Shown here: positions 20,271 to 27,576 of the stretch, in pieces
Layout of the letters: each line of letters starts with the position of its first letter
Position numbering within the stretch: the first letter of the stretch is position 1
Source: a virus
Virus record (IMG/VR): IMGVR_UViG_3300034106_000868
Coordinates: 1-28,721 of that record
Length of the DNA stretch: 28,721 nucleotides
Strand: one strand, 5' to 3'
Notes under the pieces: model-generated
The model's input: only the letters and a program-made list of their open reading frames with translations
Database searches by the model: none
What the model was told of the DNA's origin: nothing
Program-made: the position numbers and the translations under genes

Positions 20271-20664
20271 AATCGCAATCGCCACCGAAGACGGCGAGGT
20301 ATCAACTCTGCCACAAACAGCAGATGAGAAAGCGAAACAATTACCGGAACCAACTGGGTATCACATCCTAGTAGGATTGCCGGACAAAGAAGAAAAGTTC
20401 GATAGCGGCCTGTTAAAAGCAGACCAAACCATGAATCACGAACAGATTCTGGCTACCGTATTTTTCGTAATTAAGATGGGGCCAGATTGCTACAAAGACG
20501 CAAAACGGTTTCCAAATGGCCCATGGTGTAAGGAAGGGGATTTTATTCTCGCCCGTCCTAACACTGGTACTCGCTTAAAGATTCATGGTCGTGAGTTCCG
20601 ACTCATTAACGACGATGTAGTTGAAGCGGTTGTGGATGACCCTCGTGGTATATCTAGGGCTTAA
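20263..20664 (+). CDS. GroES/Cpn10-like phage co-chaperonin
   Basis: A 133-residue protein. After a 30-residue extension, GYHILVGLPDKEEKFDSGLL is the first beta strand and mobile-loop region of the Cpn10 fold. TVFFVIKMGPDCYKD is the V.avG.G..... strand. PWCKEGDFILARPNTGTRLK corresponds to the G(d)xVl....g..... core strands, and REFRLINDDVVEAVVDD closes the barrel. Phage co-chaperonins (T4 gp31 is the known case) partner host GroEL in folding the capsid protein. Being between the portal and scaffold genes fits that role. The start is the ATG at 20263 with GGAG 8 nt upstream. Confidence 0.75.
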   Translation: MNEIAIATEDGEVSTLPQTADEKAKQLPEPTGYHILVGLPDKEEKFDSGLLKADQTMNHEQILATVFFVIKMGPDCYKDAKRFPNGPWCKEGDFILARPNTGTRLKIHGREFRLINDDVVEAVVDDPRGISRA

Positions 20665-20678
20665 CAAAGGAGAAACAC

Positions 20679-21629
20679 ATGGCTACAAACAAAATGGATA
20701 TGGAAGACTTCAAGTTTCCAGATGAGAAGGAAGAAACATCTTCTTCTGCGGAAGAATTTGAGATAGAGATTGAAGACGATACTCCAGAAGAGGATCGTGA
20801 CCGGCAGCCTTTACCCAAAGATATAGTTGACGAGCTTGAAGATGATGAGCTTGAAGAATATAGCGAAGGTGTAAAGACTCGTCTAAAGCAGATGAAGAAA
20901 GTCTGGCACGACGAACGCCGCGAGAAAGAGCAGGCGCTACGAGAGCAGCAGGAAGCTATTGCGTATGCCCAGCGTATGATGGAAGAGAACAAAACCCTAA
21001 AAGGCAAGCTATCTGTAGGCGAACAAACATTTGTCAACACCTACAAAGGTGCTGCCGAAATGGAGCTGGATAACGCTAAACGGGATTACAAAGAAGCCTA
21101 TGACATGGGCGACGCTGATCGTTTGCTGGAAGCGCAAGAAAAGCTGTCATCGGCACAATACAAGTTGCAAAAAGCAAATGAGTATGTTCCGTCTAGACAA
21201 CAAGAAGAAGTTGATGTACAACCCGCAACTAATACAGTACCTCGTCCTGACCAACGAGCGATTGCGTGGCAAGAGCGCAATGAATGGTTCGGTAAGGATG
21301 AGGAAATGACTAGCTTGGCTCTGGGATTACATCAGAAGCTAGTCGCTCAATATGGGACGTCATACCCGTCCACAGATGAGTATTGGAAAAAAGTTGATGA
21401 CACTATGCGTCGTCGATTCCCAGAGAACTTTGGGGACAAGGAAGAGGAAGCCGCGCCACAAAAAACGCAGCGTTCCAAACCGGCCTCTGTCGTAGCTTCT
21501 GCTGATCGCAGCACACCCTCCAAAAAGGTGAAGCTGAAACAGTCGCAAGTCCTGATTGCCAAGAAATTAGGATTAACACCAGAACAGTACGTCAGAGAAA
21601 TGATGAAATTGGAGGCTTCAAATGGCTGA
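20679..21629 (+). CDS. Scaffolding protein
   Basis: A 316-residue, highly charged, mostly helical protein between portal and capsid genes. The acidic N-terminus contains EFEIEIEDDTPEEDRDR, echoing the portal. Residues about 70-180 are coiled coil (EREKEQALREQQEAIAYAQ and so on), and the basic C-terminus (SKKVKLKQSQVLIAKKLGL) would contact the capsid protein. This charge layout and position are those of phage scaffolds. AAAGGAG precedes the ATG. Confidence 0.8.
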   Translation: MATNKMDMEDFKFPDEKEETSSSAEEFEIEIEDDTPEEDRDRQPLPKDIVDELEDDELEEYSEGVKTRLKQMKKVWHDERREKEQALREQQEAIAYAQRMMEENKTLKGKLSVGEQTFVNTYKGAAEMELDNAKRDYKEAYDMGDADRLLEAQEKLSSAQYKLQKANEYVPSRQQEEVDVQPATNTVPRPDQRAIAWQERNEWFGKDEEMTSLALGLHQKLVAQYGTSYPSTDEYWKKVDDTMRRRFPENFGDKEEEAAPQKTQRSKPASVVASADRSTPSKKVKLKQSQVLIAKKLGLTPEQYVREMMKLEASNG

Positions 21630-22068
21630 GAATAGAACACCCCGAAATGTAGAAACACGCGTCCAAGCGGAACGCCCTAAGCAGTGGAAACCCGCAGAGC
21701 TTCTGCCAGAACCAGATAAGCTTCCAGGATATGCGTATAGATGGATTCGTGTTGGGCTGCAAGGAAATCCTGATCCCCGAAACTACTCTGCCAAACGCAC
21801 AGAAGGTTGGGAAGCAGTAAAGATTGAAGAGCAACCAGCATTTGAACTGCTAGTCGATGAGAACAGTCGATATAAAGACTGTGTTGAAGTCGGCGGATTG
21901 TTACTTTGTAAGACGCCACTTGAGTTTGTAGACCAGCGTAATAGTCACTATCTCAGGCAGTCTGCGGATCAGATTAAGGCCGTTGATAACAATCTAATGC
22001 GGCAAAACGACCCTCGTATGCCACTATTTAAAGAGTCAAAATCATCGACTACAAAAGGTAGTGGTTAG
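21622..22068 (+). CDS. Virion/head-associated protein (148 aa)
   Basis: Begins MAENRTPRNVETRVQAERPK, with YAYRWIRVGLQGNPDPRNYS, EGWEAVKIEEQPAF and GGLLLCKTPLEFVDQRN. The Y.yRWIRv...G..DprN.s.k..EGWE.Vk pattern recurs in marine and freshwater podovirus-like phages in the same position between scaffold and capsid. Function is unknown; likely a minor head or capsid-assembly protein. It overlaps the scaffold stop by 8 nt. Confidence 0.7.
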   Translation: MAENRTPRNVETRVQAERPKQWKPAELLPEPDKLPGYAYRWIRVGLQGNPDPRNYSAKRTEGWEAVKIEEQPAFELLVDENSRYKDCVEVGGLLLCKTPLEFVDQRNSHYLRQSADQIKAVDNNLMRQNDPRMPLFKESKSSTTKGSG

Positions 22069-22088
22069 AAAATTTATTGGAGTTAAAC

Positions 22089-22745
22089 ATGGCATATCCA
22101 ACTGTATCTAAGCCCTATGGGCTAAAGCCGATCAATTTGATCGGCGGTCAGGTGTACGCCGGTTCCATTCGTCAAATCCGAATTGCAAGCGGCTATGCCG
22201 TAAGCATTTACAATGGCGATGTGGTAAAGCTTGCTGCTGACGGAACTATCCAAAAGGATACCGGCACCAGCACAGCAACACCGGTTGGCATTTTTGTTGG
22301 TTGTAGTTTTACAAATCCAACAACAAGTCAAAAAACTTTTGCTCAGTCTTATACTGCAAGCACAGCAGCCTCAGACATCGAAGCGTTTGTAGTTGACGAT
22401 CCTGATATTCTGTTTAAAGTAGCAACTGTTTCAACTGGTACAACTGTAGCTTTCTTTAGCTCAGAGCTGGTTGGTTCAAATGCTGTTTTGGTACAGAACG
22501 CTGGTTCTAATACTTCTGGTGATTCTGCTGTTGGTATTTTTGGCGGTAACGTCGCAACTACAGCATCGTTCCCAATTCGTATTGTTGACTTTGTTCCTGA
22601 TACTTCTAATGGCTCAAACGGTTTCTGCGAGTTTATTTGTAAGTTTAATGCACCGTTCATGGTGTCAACCTTCACTAGCCCCGGCAATACTGTGGCTACT
22701 GTTGTTACTGGCGGTCATTCGTATCTGAATCCGACAGGCATCTAA
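22089..22745 (+). CDS. Virion structural protein (possible capsid decoration/stabilising)
   Basis: A 218-residue protein starting at the ATG at 22089 (GGAG upstream). MAYPTVSKPYGLKPINLIGG, followed by ASGYAVSIYNGDVVKLAADG and TPVGIFVGCSFTNP, is a conserved beta-rich sequence found directly upstream of the capsid gene in many aquatic phages. The composition is Ser/Thr/Ala/Val-rich, as expected for a surface beta protein. The exact role (decoration or minor capsid) is not known to me. Confidence 0.72.
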   Translation: MAYPTVSKPYGLKPINLIGGQVYAGSIRQIRIASGYAVSIYNGDVVKLAADGTIQKDTGTSTATPVGIFVGCSFTNPTTSQKTFAQSYTASTAASDIEAFVVDDPDILFKVATVSTGTTVAFFSSELVGSNAVLVQNAGSNTSGDSAVGIFGGNVATTASFPIRIVDFVPDTSNGSNGFCEFICKFNAPFMVSTFTSPGNTVATVVTGGHSYLNPTGI

Positions 22746-22756
22746 GGAGCTAAATC

Positions 22757-23665
22757 ATGGCTATTTCACGCGCACAACTATTGAAAGAGCTGCTCCCTGG
22801 CCTGAACGCTTTGTTCGGTTTGGAGTATGCCCGTTACGGCGAAGAGCACAAAGAGATCTACGAAACAGAGACCTCCGAGCGTTCTTTTGAAGAAGAAACA
22901 AAATTGTCTGGCTTTAGCGCCGCCCCTGTGAAAAACGAGGGCAGTGCAATTGCTTATGACAATGCACAAGAAGCGTTTACTGCACGCTACAACCACGAAA
23001 CTATTGCTCTAGGTTTCTCGCTGACCGAAGAGGCCATCGAAGATAACTTGTACGACAGCCTATCGGCTCGTTATACAAAGGGCTTGGCTCGTGCAATGGC
23101 GTACACAAAACAAGTCAAAGCTGCGGCAGTTTTGAACAATGGCTTTTCTTCCAGTTTCCCTGGCGGCGATGGCGTTGCTCTCTTCTCAACAGCGCATCCA
23201 TTAGTCTCTGGCGGCACTAACAGCAACACGCCAGCTACTCCATCTGATTTGAATGAGACTTCGTTGGAAAACGCAGTTATTCAAATTGCTGCATGGACAG
23301 ATGAACGTGATCTGTTGATTGCTTCTAAGCCACGCAAGTTGATTGTTCCATCAGCTCTCCAGTTCGTTGCTACTCGTCTGTTAGAAACCAGCCTCCGTGT
23401 TGGCACTAACGACAACGATATCAACGCGTTGAAGAACAATGGTTCGATTCCTGAAGGCTACACAATCAACCACTATTTGACTGATACAAACGCATGGTTC
23501 CTGACAACGGATGTTCCTAACGGTATGAAGCACTTTATTCGTACACCGTTATCGAACTCTATGGATGGTGACTTTGATACAGGCAATGTGCGTTACAAGT
23601 CTCGTGAGCGTTACTCTTTTGGATTCAGTGATCCACTAGGTATGTTTGCGTCACCTGGCGCCTAA
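22757..23665 (+). CDS. Major capsid protein (HK97-like fold, Mu gpT-type)
   Basis: A 302-residue protein. ETETSERSFEEETKLSGFSA is the E-loop/N-arm region, and ARYNHETIALGFSLTEEAIED followed by NLYDSLSARYTKGLARAM is the characteristic spine helix. FSTAHPLVSGGTNSN and LIASKPRKLIVPSAL lie in the P and A domains. Together these match Mu-type/HK97-like major heads. AAGGAG lies 8 nt upstream. A strong terminator follows at 23677-23703, which isolates the capsid transcript end, as is common for the highest-expressed phage gene. Confidence 0.88.
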   Translation: MAISRAQLLKELLPGLNALFGLEYARYGEEHKEIYETETSERSFEEETKLSGFSAAPVKNEGSAIAYDNAQEAFTARYNHETIALGFSLTEEAIEDNLYDSLSARYTKGLARAMAYTKQVKAAAVLNNGFSSSFPGGDGVALFSTAHPLVSGGTNSNTPATPSDLNETSLENAVIQIAAWTDERDLLIASKPRKLIVPSALQFVATRLLETSLRVGTNDNDINALKNNGSIPEGYTINHYLTDTNAWFLTTDVPNGMKHFIRTPLSNSMDGDFDTGNVRYKSRERYSFGFSDPLGMFASPGA

Positions 23666-23676
23666 TGTGGTGATAG

Positions 23677-23703
23677 AAAAAGGGGATGAAAGTCCCCTTT
23701 TTC
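23677..23703 (+). terminator. Terminator after the major capsid gene
   Basis: AAAAAGGGGA (23677-23686) and TCCCCTTTTT (23693-23702) form a perfect stem with a short loop, ending in a T-run. The A-run on the other side makes it usable in both directions. Confidence 0.85.
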
Positions 23704-23814
23704 CATAGTTTTATGCTATAAACTTACAAATTCCGGGATTTCCGGTATGGCAAACAGTCCCGGCTGACTACATGCAGATTGCCATTACCTAACTCGCATG
23801 TGAGGACAATCTAA
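23704..23814 (+). promoter_or_regulatory. Leader with hairpin after the capsid terminator
   Basis: A TATAAA (23717-23722) could be a -10 box, but no good -35 is present. CCGGGA (23733-23738) pairs with TCCCGG (23758-23763) to form a 5' hairpin. GAGGA lies about 10 nt before the next ATG. Confidence 0.35.
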
Positions 23815-24288
23815 ATGCCTTTATCAACCACCCAAAGTATTTGGCGATCTGGCGGCGGCGACACGACCCGTCAAGCCTATTGCGGTTCGATGTTAATGAC
23901 CGCCACTTTTTTTGATGCTAACGTATCTGTAACCAGCAATGCTGTAGTAGCTTCTGGTTTAAGTTCGCAAGTCATTCTTCCAGCTAATGCTGTAGTAACG
24001 GAAGTTACTATTACTAGCCCTATTACATCTGGCTCAATCAACATTGGTTATACAACCATTACTGGTGGTGTATCTGATGCAGCTTTCTACGCAAACACAG
24101 CGGCTGTTACAAGTAACCGCGTAATTGTTGTTGGCGGCGTAGGTAACGGCGCTGGTCTTGGCACTGTAGCTAATGCTTCTGTTAACACAGTATTGACAAT
24201 TGAAAGCGCAAGCTCAGGCGTTGGTTCTGTGGCTGGTTTTGTTACTTACTTTGTCACTGACTATTTGTTCGGTCAAGAGAACGTCTAA
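23815..24288 (+). CDS. Ser/Thr/Val-rich virion protein
   Basis: A 157-residue protein, MPLSTTQSIWRSGGGDTTRQ..., almost entirely small and beta-branched residues with many Asn/Gly turns, as in beta-sandwich decoration proteins. GAGGA precedes the ATG. I recognise no family. Its place right after the capsid gene makes a capsid-surface role plausible. Confidence 0.6.
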   Translation: MPLSTTQSIWRSGGGDTTRQAYCGSMLMTATFFDANVSVTSNAVVASGLSSQVILPANAVVTEVTITSPITSGSINIGYTTITGGVSDAAFYANTAAVTSNRVIVVGGVGNGAGLGTVANASVNTVLTIESASSGVGSVAGFVTYFVTDYLFGQENV

Positions 24289-24300
24289 TAGGGGGCCTAT

Positions 24301-24585
24301 ATGGCTATGCAAACAGACGTTAAGTCAACGCATTTAACATCGTCTGGCACTATTTTTAATGGTAGAGCGCGTTTAAAAAGCTCGTCTTTCAGAGGGAATG
24401 GTGGTGACGGTTTTGTTAAGTTTCGTGACGGAGGTTCTAACGGAACAATTTTTTGCGAGATTGACGTAGGAACAAACGATGTATTTACTATCTACGTGCT
24501 TTTGCCGGGCGAGGGTATGGTTTTTCCTACCAGCATTTACGCAGAAATGTCTAACGTAAGCGCAATAACAACATTCTATGGCTAA
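24301..24585 (+). CDS. Small virion-associated protein (94 aa)
   Basis: MAMQTDVKSTHLTSSGTIFN begins a beta-rich chain with GRARLKSSSF, GFVKFRDGGSNGTIFCEI and PGEGMVFPTSIYAEMSN. The pattern (D.....l..sgt...gr.r......... ....DG.s.GT......... .ip..G..f...iy....n....t.fYG) recurs in many tailed phages near head genes. It is likely a structural or decoration protein, but unproven. Confidence 0.65.
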   Translation: MAMQTDVKSTHLTSSGTIFNGRARLKSSSFRGNGGDGFVKFRDGGSNGTIFCEIDVGTNDVFTIYVLLPGEGMVFPTSIYAEMSNVSAITTFYG

Positions 24586-24832
24586 GACTCCGGCATGGCA
24601 GCGCAAGGAAGGAAAAGCTCCGTCGGGCGGATTAAACGCCAAAGGACGGGCGTCTTACAACGCAGCCAACCCGAAGAAGCCAGGCTTGAAAGCCCCTCAG
24701 CCAGAAGGTGGCTCACGGAAGAAATCATTCTGTGCGCGGATGGAGGGGATGAAGAGCAAGTTGACGTCCCCAAAGACAGCAAAAGATCCAGATAGCCGTA
24801 TTAATAAAGCATTGAGAAAGTGGAAATGTTAG
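24578..24832 (+). CDS. DUF6321-like small phage protein
   Basis: An 84-residue basic protein, MAKTPAWQRKEGKAPSGGLN then AKGRASYNAANPKKPGLK, RKKSFCARMEGMKSKL and DPDSRINKALRKWKC. This is a very characteristic phage family (A.aw.RkeGk.p.GGLNakGRasYn...pg..Lk.Pqp.GgsRr.SFCaRm.GMk.kLt...ta.DP.SRin.aLr.W.C) that I recall as DUF6321. Its conserved cysteines and charged residues suggest a structured protein, but function is unknown. It overlaps the genes on both sides. Confidence 0.83.
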   Translation: MAKTPAWQRKEGKAPSGGLNAKGRASYNAANPKKPGLKAPQPEGGSRKKSFCARMEGMKSKLTSPKTAKDPDSRINKALRKWKC

Positions 24833-25068
24833 ATATAAACGGACTATGGATGACTGTATTAAGTCTATTCACTGGTCTTTTTGCTTATATAGCGCATGAA
24901 AAGTTTGCTGAACTGGCGCGTATTACGATCTTGTTGAACAAGACTCGTGAGGAGATTGCCCGTGATAACGTCACTAATGCAGAAGTTGAACGGATTACAG
25001 ACCATATTGATCAACGCTTTAACAGGCTTGAAGCAAAAATTGATCAACTTATTTCCCAAAAAGGATAA
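24820..25068 (+). CDS. Membrane-anchored coiled-coil protein
   Basis: An 82-residue protein (ATG at 24820, or 24826). LWMTVLSLFTGLFAYIA (about 9-25) is one transmembrane helix, and the rest is a charged helix with an EVERITDHIDQRFNRLEAKI coiled coil. The layout resembles small phage proteins that may act in lysis or as a class III-type holin, but no catalytic partner is present in the window to support this. Confidence 0.55.
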   Translation: MEMLDINGLWMTVLSLFTGLFAYIAHEKFAELARITILLNKTREEIARDNVTNAEVERITDHIDQRFNRLEAKIDQLISQKG

Positions 25069-25071
25069 GTC

Positions 25072-25689
25072 ATGAAACACAAAGTAAAAAAATACGCTGG
25101 CAAAGATTCTAGTTTGGTTGAGATAGAAGAGCGTTCTACTAAAAGTCCCAGCGTAATAGCAGAAGAGTTAGCTAAAGGCCCGATGGACTATGCAACTATG
25201 GGTAAGCGAGCTGGTGCAACACCTGCCCGCTCAACAATGTCTGGCCCGGTAGAATACATCTCTGAATCTATTAAAGAAGATACAGAAAAAGAATCGCCGC
25301 GAGGTATAGCTTCTGGATTTAAGTCAGGCGAATCAAAGTTTGAGCGCGATGACAATGAAGTAAAGATGCCTGTAGTAAAGAAGAAGGCAGTAAAGAAAGC
25401 GCCTGCAACACAATCATCTCAGTCATTTCCTACTCGTGATAGAGATCGCGCTGATCAATCTTTCCCGCTTAAAACTGATGATAAAAAAGTTCCACCTCTT
25501 CGCAAGATTGGTGAAGCAATCATGGGCACGATGGAAAACAAACCATTCCGTTCATCTATGTACGACAAGATGAAAGGCCGCAAAGCCGGTGGCTCTATAA
25601 AAATGGCTTCTGGTGGCAAAGTTTCTAGCGCATCATCCCGTGGTGACGGTATAGCCCAGCGCGGTAAAACTCGCGGAAAGATGTGCTAA
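25072..25689 (+). CDS. Lys-rich phage protein with SASxRxDGIAxRGKTRG C-terminal motif
   Basis: A 205-residue, disordered-looking, strongly basic protein. It ends with MASGGKVSSASSRGDGI followed by AQRGKTRGKMC, the tag that recurs in the next gene. Similar tags occur in short proteins of other aquatic phages; their function is unknown. It could be internal virion protein or DNA-condensing. AAGGATAAG precedes the start. Confidence 0.68.
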   Translation: MKHKVKKYAGKDSSLVEIEERSTKSPSVIAEELAKGPMDYATMGKRAGATPARSTMSGPVEYISESIKEDTEKESPRGIASGFKSGESKFERDDNEVKMPVVKKKAVKKAPATQSSQSFPTRDRDRADQSFPLKTDDKKVPPLRKIGEAIMGTMENKPFRSSMYDKMKGRKAGGSIKMASGGKVSSASSRGDGIAQRGKTRGKMC

Positions 25690-26222
25690 TGGCTACCAGA
25701 ATGGATGATATGGATACAGCATTTCCATTACCTAAGCCTGGTAAACGTATTAGATTAGATGATGACGTTAAACCACTTCCTAATCCTAAACCTGCAAAAC
25801 CGGGTGAAATAGGAAAAACTGCTACTCCATATAAAAAATCTGGAACTAATGAAGGTACAGATCAATCATCTGCTGAAAAGAACTTGCGCCAAGATTTTGA
25901 AAACATGAAAGCTGATGAACGTCAAAAGAAAGCACGAGAAACTTTTGATAAAGCACCACCTATGAAGAAGGGCGGCAAAGTGAAAAAGTACGCAGATGGC
26001 GGCATGACACAGCAGCCTACGTATCCTTTCTATGGCAATCAGCCACAAGCTGGCGGTCAGAATGGCGGCACTAATCAGACGTTTAACATGCAGCCACAGG
26101 CTAATGCAGGCGCTCCTAATCCACAGCAACAACCTATGCAGACATTTAAGAAGGGTGGAAAAGTTTCCAGTGCTTCTAAACGTGCGGATGGAATTGCTAT
26201 AAGGGGTAAGACTCGTGCCTAG
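25689..26222 (+). CDS. Lys/Gly/Gln-rich protein ending in the shared RGKTR tag
   Basis: A 177-residue protein starting at 25689 (TAATG overlap). The Pro/Lys N-terminus is followed by MKKGGKVKKYADGGM and a Gln/Asn/Gly-rich middle, and the C-terminus FKKGGKVSSASKRADG + IAIRGKTRA repeats the tag of the preceding protein. KKGG and YADGG motifs also recur in the two following genes. Intrinsically disordered; function is unknown. Confidence 0.66.
   Translation: MATRMDDMDTAFPLPKPGKRIRLDDDVKPLPNPKPAKPGEIGKTATPYKKSGTNEGTDQSSAEKNLRQDFENMKADERQKKARETFDKAPPMKKGGKVKKYADGGMTQQPTYPFYGNQPQAGGQNGGTNQTFNMQPQANAGAPNPQQQPMQTFKKGGKVSSASKRADGIAIRGKTRA
26156..26169. repeat. Palindrome TGGAAAAGTTTCCA
   Basis: The rightmost exact TGGAA-N4-TTCCA site. 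It encodes the GGKVSS part of the shared C-terminal tag, so its presence could reflect codon choice; the paralogous tag at 25615-25633 lacks the exact palindrome. Confidence 0.5.
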
Positions 26223-26757
26223 CGTGAGTAAAAAGCAGGAAAGGTTTATGCAGGCGGTAGCTCACAACCCTGCGTTTGCCAAAAAGGCCGGTGTGCCGCA
26301 GAGTGTGGGTAAAGAGTTTACTAAATCAGGAGGCGGTATGGCTGAGTCAAAGAAGATGGTTAAGAAAGAAGTGTCGTTTATGAAGTCTAAAGGCGCTCCT
26401 AAGTCCATGATCAAACATGAGATGAGCGAAGCTGGCATGAAAAAAGGCGGCATGATGAAGAAGATGGCTAAGGGTGGATACGCTGATGGCGGTATGCCTA
26501 TGGTCATGAAAGACGGTCAAAAAGTTCCAGCGTTTGCTGCTGATGGCAAAGGCAAGATGGCTAAAGGCGGCATGGCTATGAAAAAGATGGCATCCGGTGG
26601 CATGACATCAATGGGCAAAGTAAAGACTGCTGCTCCTAGTAAAGACGGTGTTGCTATGAAAGGCAAAACCAAAGGCACGATGGTTAAAATGGCTGGCTCT
26701 ACCGGTATGAAAAAAGGCGGTATGGCTAAGATGAACAAAGGTGGACGGGCCTGCTAA
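26215..26757 (+). CDS. Met/Lys/Gly-rich repeat protein with SKKQERFM head
   Basis: A 180-residue protein from a GTG at 26215 (AGGGG upstream). The start VPSVSKKQERFMQAVAHNPA + FAKKAGVPQSVGKEFTKSG is a conserved phage motif also found as short stand-alone proteins. After about residue 60 it is a low-complexity repeat of K-G-G-M, MAKGGM and MKKMASGGM units. A variant (PSKDGVAMKGKTKG) of the shared tag is near the end. Function is unknown. Confidence 0.68.
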   Translation: MPSVSKKQERFMQAVAHNPAFAKKAGVPQSVGKEFTKSGGGMAESKKMVKKEVSFMKSKGAPKSMIKHEMSEAGMKKGGMMKKMAKGGYADGGMPMVMKDGQKVPAFAADGKGKMAKGGMAMKKMASGGMTSMGKVKTAAPSKDGVAMKGKTKGTMVKMAGSTGMKKGGMAKMNKGGRAC

Positions 26758-27179
26758 TGAGAGCCTCACGCGGTATGGGTGATATCAACCCATCTAAGAT
26801 GCCGGGTAAAAAGAAGATCACTCGCAAAGACAATCCTAATGAGGTTGAGACTTTTGCGGGTGGTGGTCTTTATGCGAATATCGCAGCCAAGAAGAAACGT
26901 ATCGCTTCTGGCAGTGGTGAGAAAATGCGCAGTCCTGGTTCTTCTGGCGCTCCAAAGAAGCAAGACTTTGCTAACGCAGCCAAGACCGCATCTTATGCTG
27001 AGGGTGGTAAGTCTAAGGTAAATGAGTCTGGCAATTACACCAAACCAGAGTTACGTAAGCGTATTTTTAACAGCATTAAAGCCGCCGCAGTGCAGGGTAC
27101 GGGCGCAGGGGAGTGGTCAGCTCGCAAGGCCCAGCTTATGGCTAAACGATATAAGGCAGCAGGTGGTGGTTATAAATGA
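26757..27179 (+). CDS. Basic phage protein with conserved C-terminal helical domain
   Basis: A 140-residue protein (TAATG overlap with the previous stop). The N-terminal half is basic and flexible, with AEGGKSKVNE. The C-terminal GNYTKPELRKRIFNSIKAAA, continuing VQGTGAGEWSARKAQLMAKR and YKAAGGGYK, is a compact helical domain common in phages (yTKP.LR.ri...IkA...gg..GqWSARKaQl....Y...GGGY). Function is unknown; nucleic-acid binding is likely by charge. Confidence 0.75.
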   Translation: MRASRGMGDINPSKMPGKKKITRKDNPNEVETFAGGGLYANIAAKKKRIASGSGEKMRSPGSSGAPKKQDFANAAKTASYAEGGKSKVNESGNYTKPELRKRIFNSIKAAAVQGTGAGEWSARKAQLMAKRYKAAGGGYK

Positions 27180-27409
27180 AAGCTCCGCAACAGTCGCTTA
27201 AAAATTGGGGTGATCAGAAATGGAGAACCAAAAGCGGAAAGCCATCGTCAAAGACAGGAGAGAGATATCTCCCGGAAAAGGCAATCAAGGCACTAAGCCC
27301 AGCCGAGTATGCTGCCACGACGAAGGCAAAGCGGGCAGGGAAGAAAGCAGGAAAACAGTTTGTAGCCCAGCCTAAAGGTATTGCTAAGAAAACAGCAGGG
27401 TTTAGATAA
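27176..27409 (+). CDS. Small basic phage protein, DUF5872-like
   Basis: A 77-residue protein, MKAPQQSLKNWGDQKWRTKS, then SKTGERYLPEKAIKALSPAE and YAATTKAKRAGKKAGKQFV. The kW.TKSGk.S..TGeRYLP..a...LS..EYAATT..KR.G...GKQf..QPk.iA.Kt pattern is a familiar phage family; I believe it is DUF5872 but am not certain of the number. It is very Lys-rich. It overlaps neighbours by ATGA and TAATG junctions. Confidence 0.76.
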   Translation: MKAPQQSLKNWGDQKWRTKSGKPSSKTGERYLPEKAIKALSPAEYAATTKAKRAGKKAGKQFVAQPKGIAKKTAGFR

Positions 27410-27576
27410 TGATTAAGAAATCTACGCCGAAGAAAATTGGTGGAATACGCACTAAAGAATTAGGTAAGCCGTCTGTAATTACTGCTGTTGAGAAGGCGTC
27501 TGCTAAACACAAAAAAAAGGTTGTTCTTAACAATATGAATGCGCGTAATAGCTTAAAGGCATATAGGAAAAAGTAA
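27409..27576 (+). CDS. Small Lys-rich protein (55 aa)
   Basis: The frame opens at the ATG overlapping the previous TAA (27407-27411) and closes with a TAA that overlaps the next ATG. The 55-residue chain, MIKKSTPKKIGGIRTKELG and on, has 16 lysines and no clear domain. The TAATG coupling at both ends is the main evidence for expression. Confidence 0.6.
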   Translation: MIKKSTPKKIGGIRTKELGKPSVITAVEKASAKHKKKVVLNNMNARNSLKAYRKK

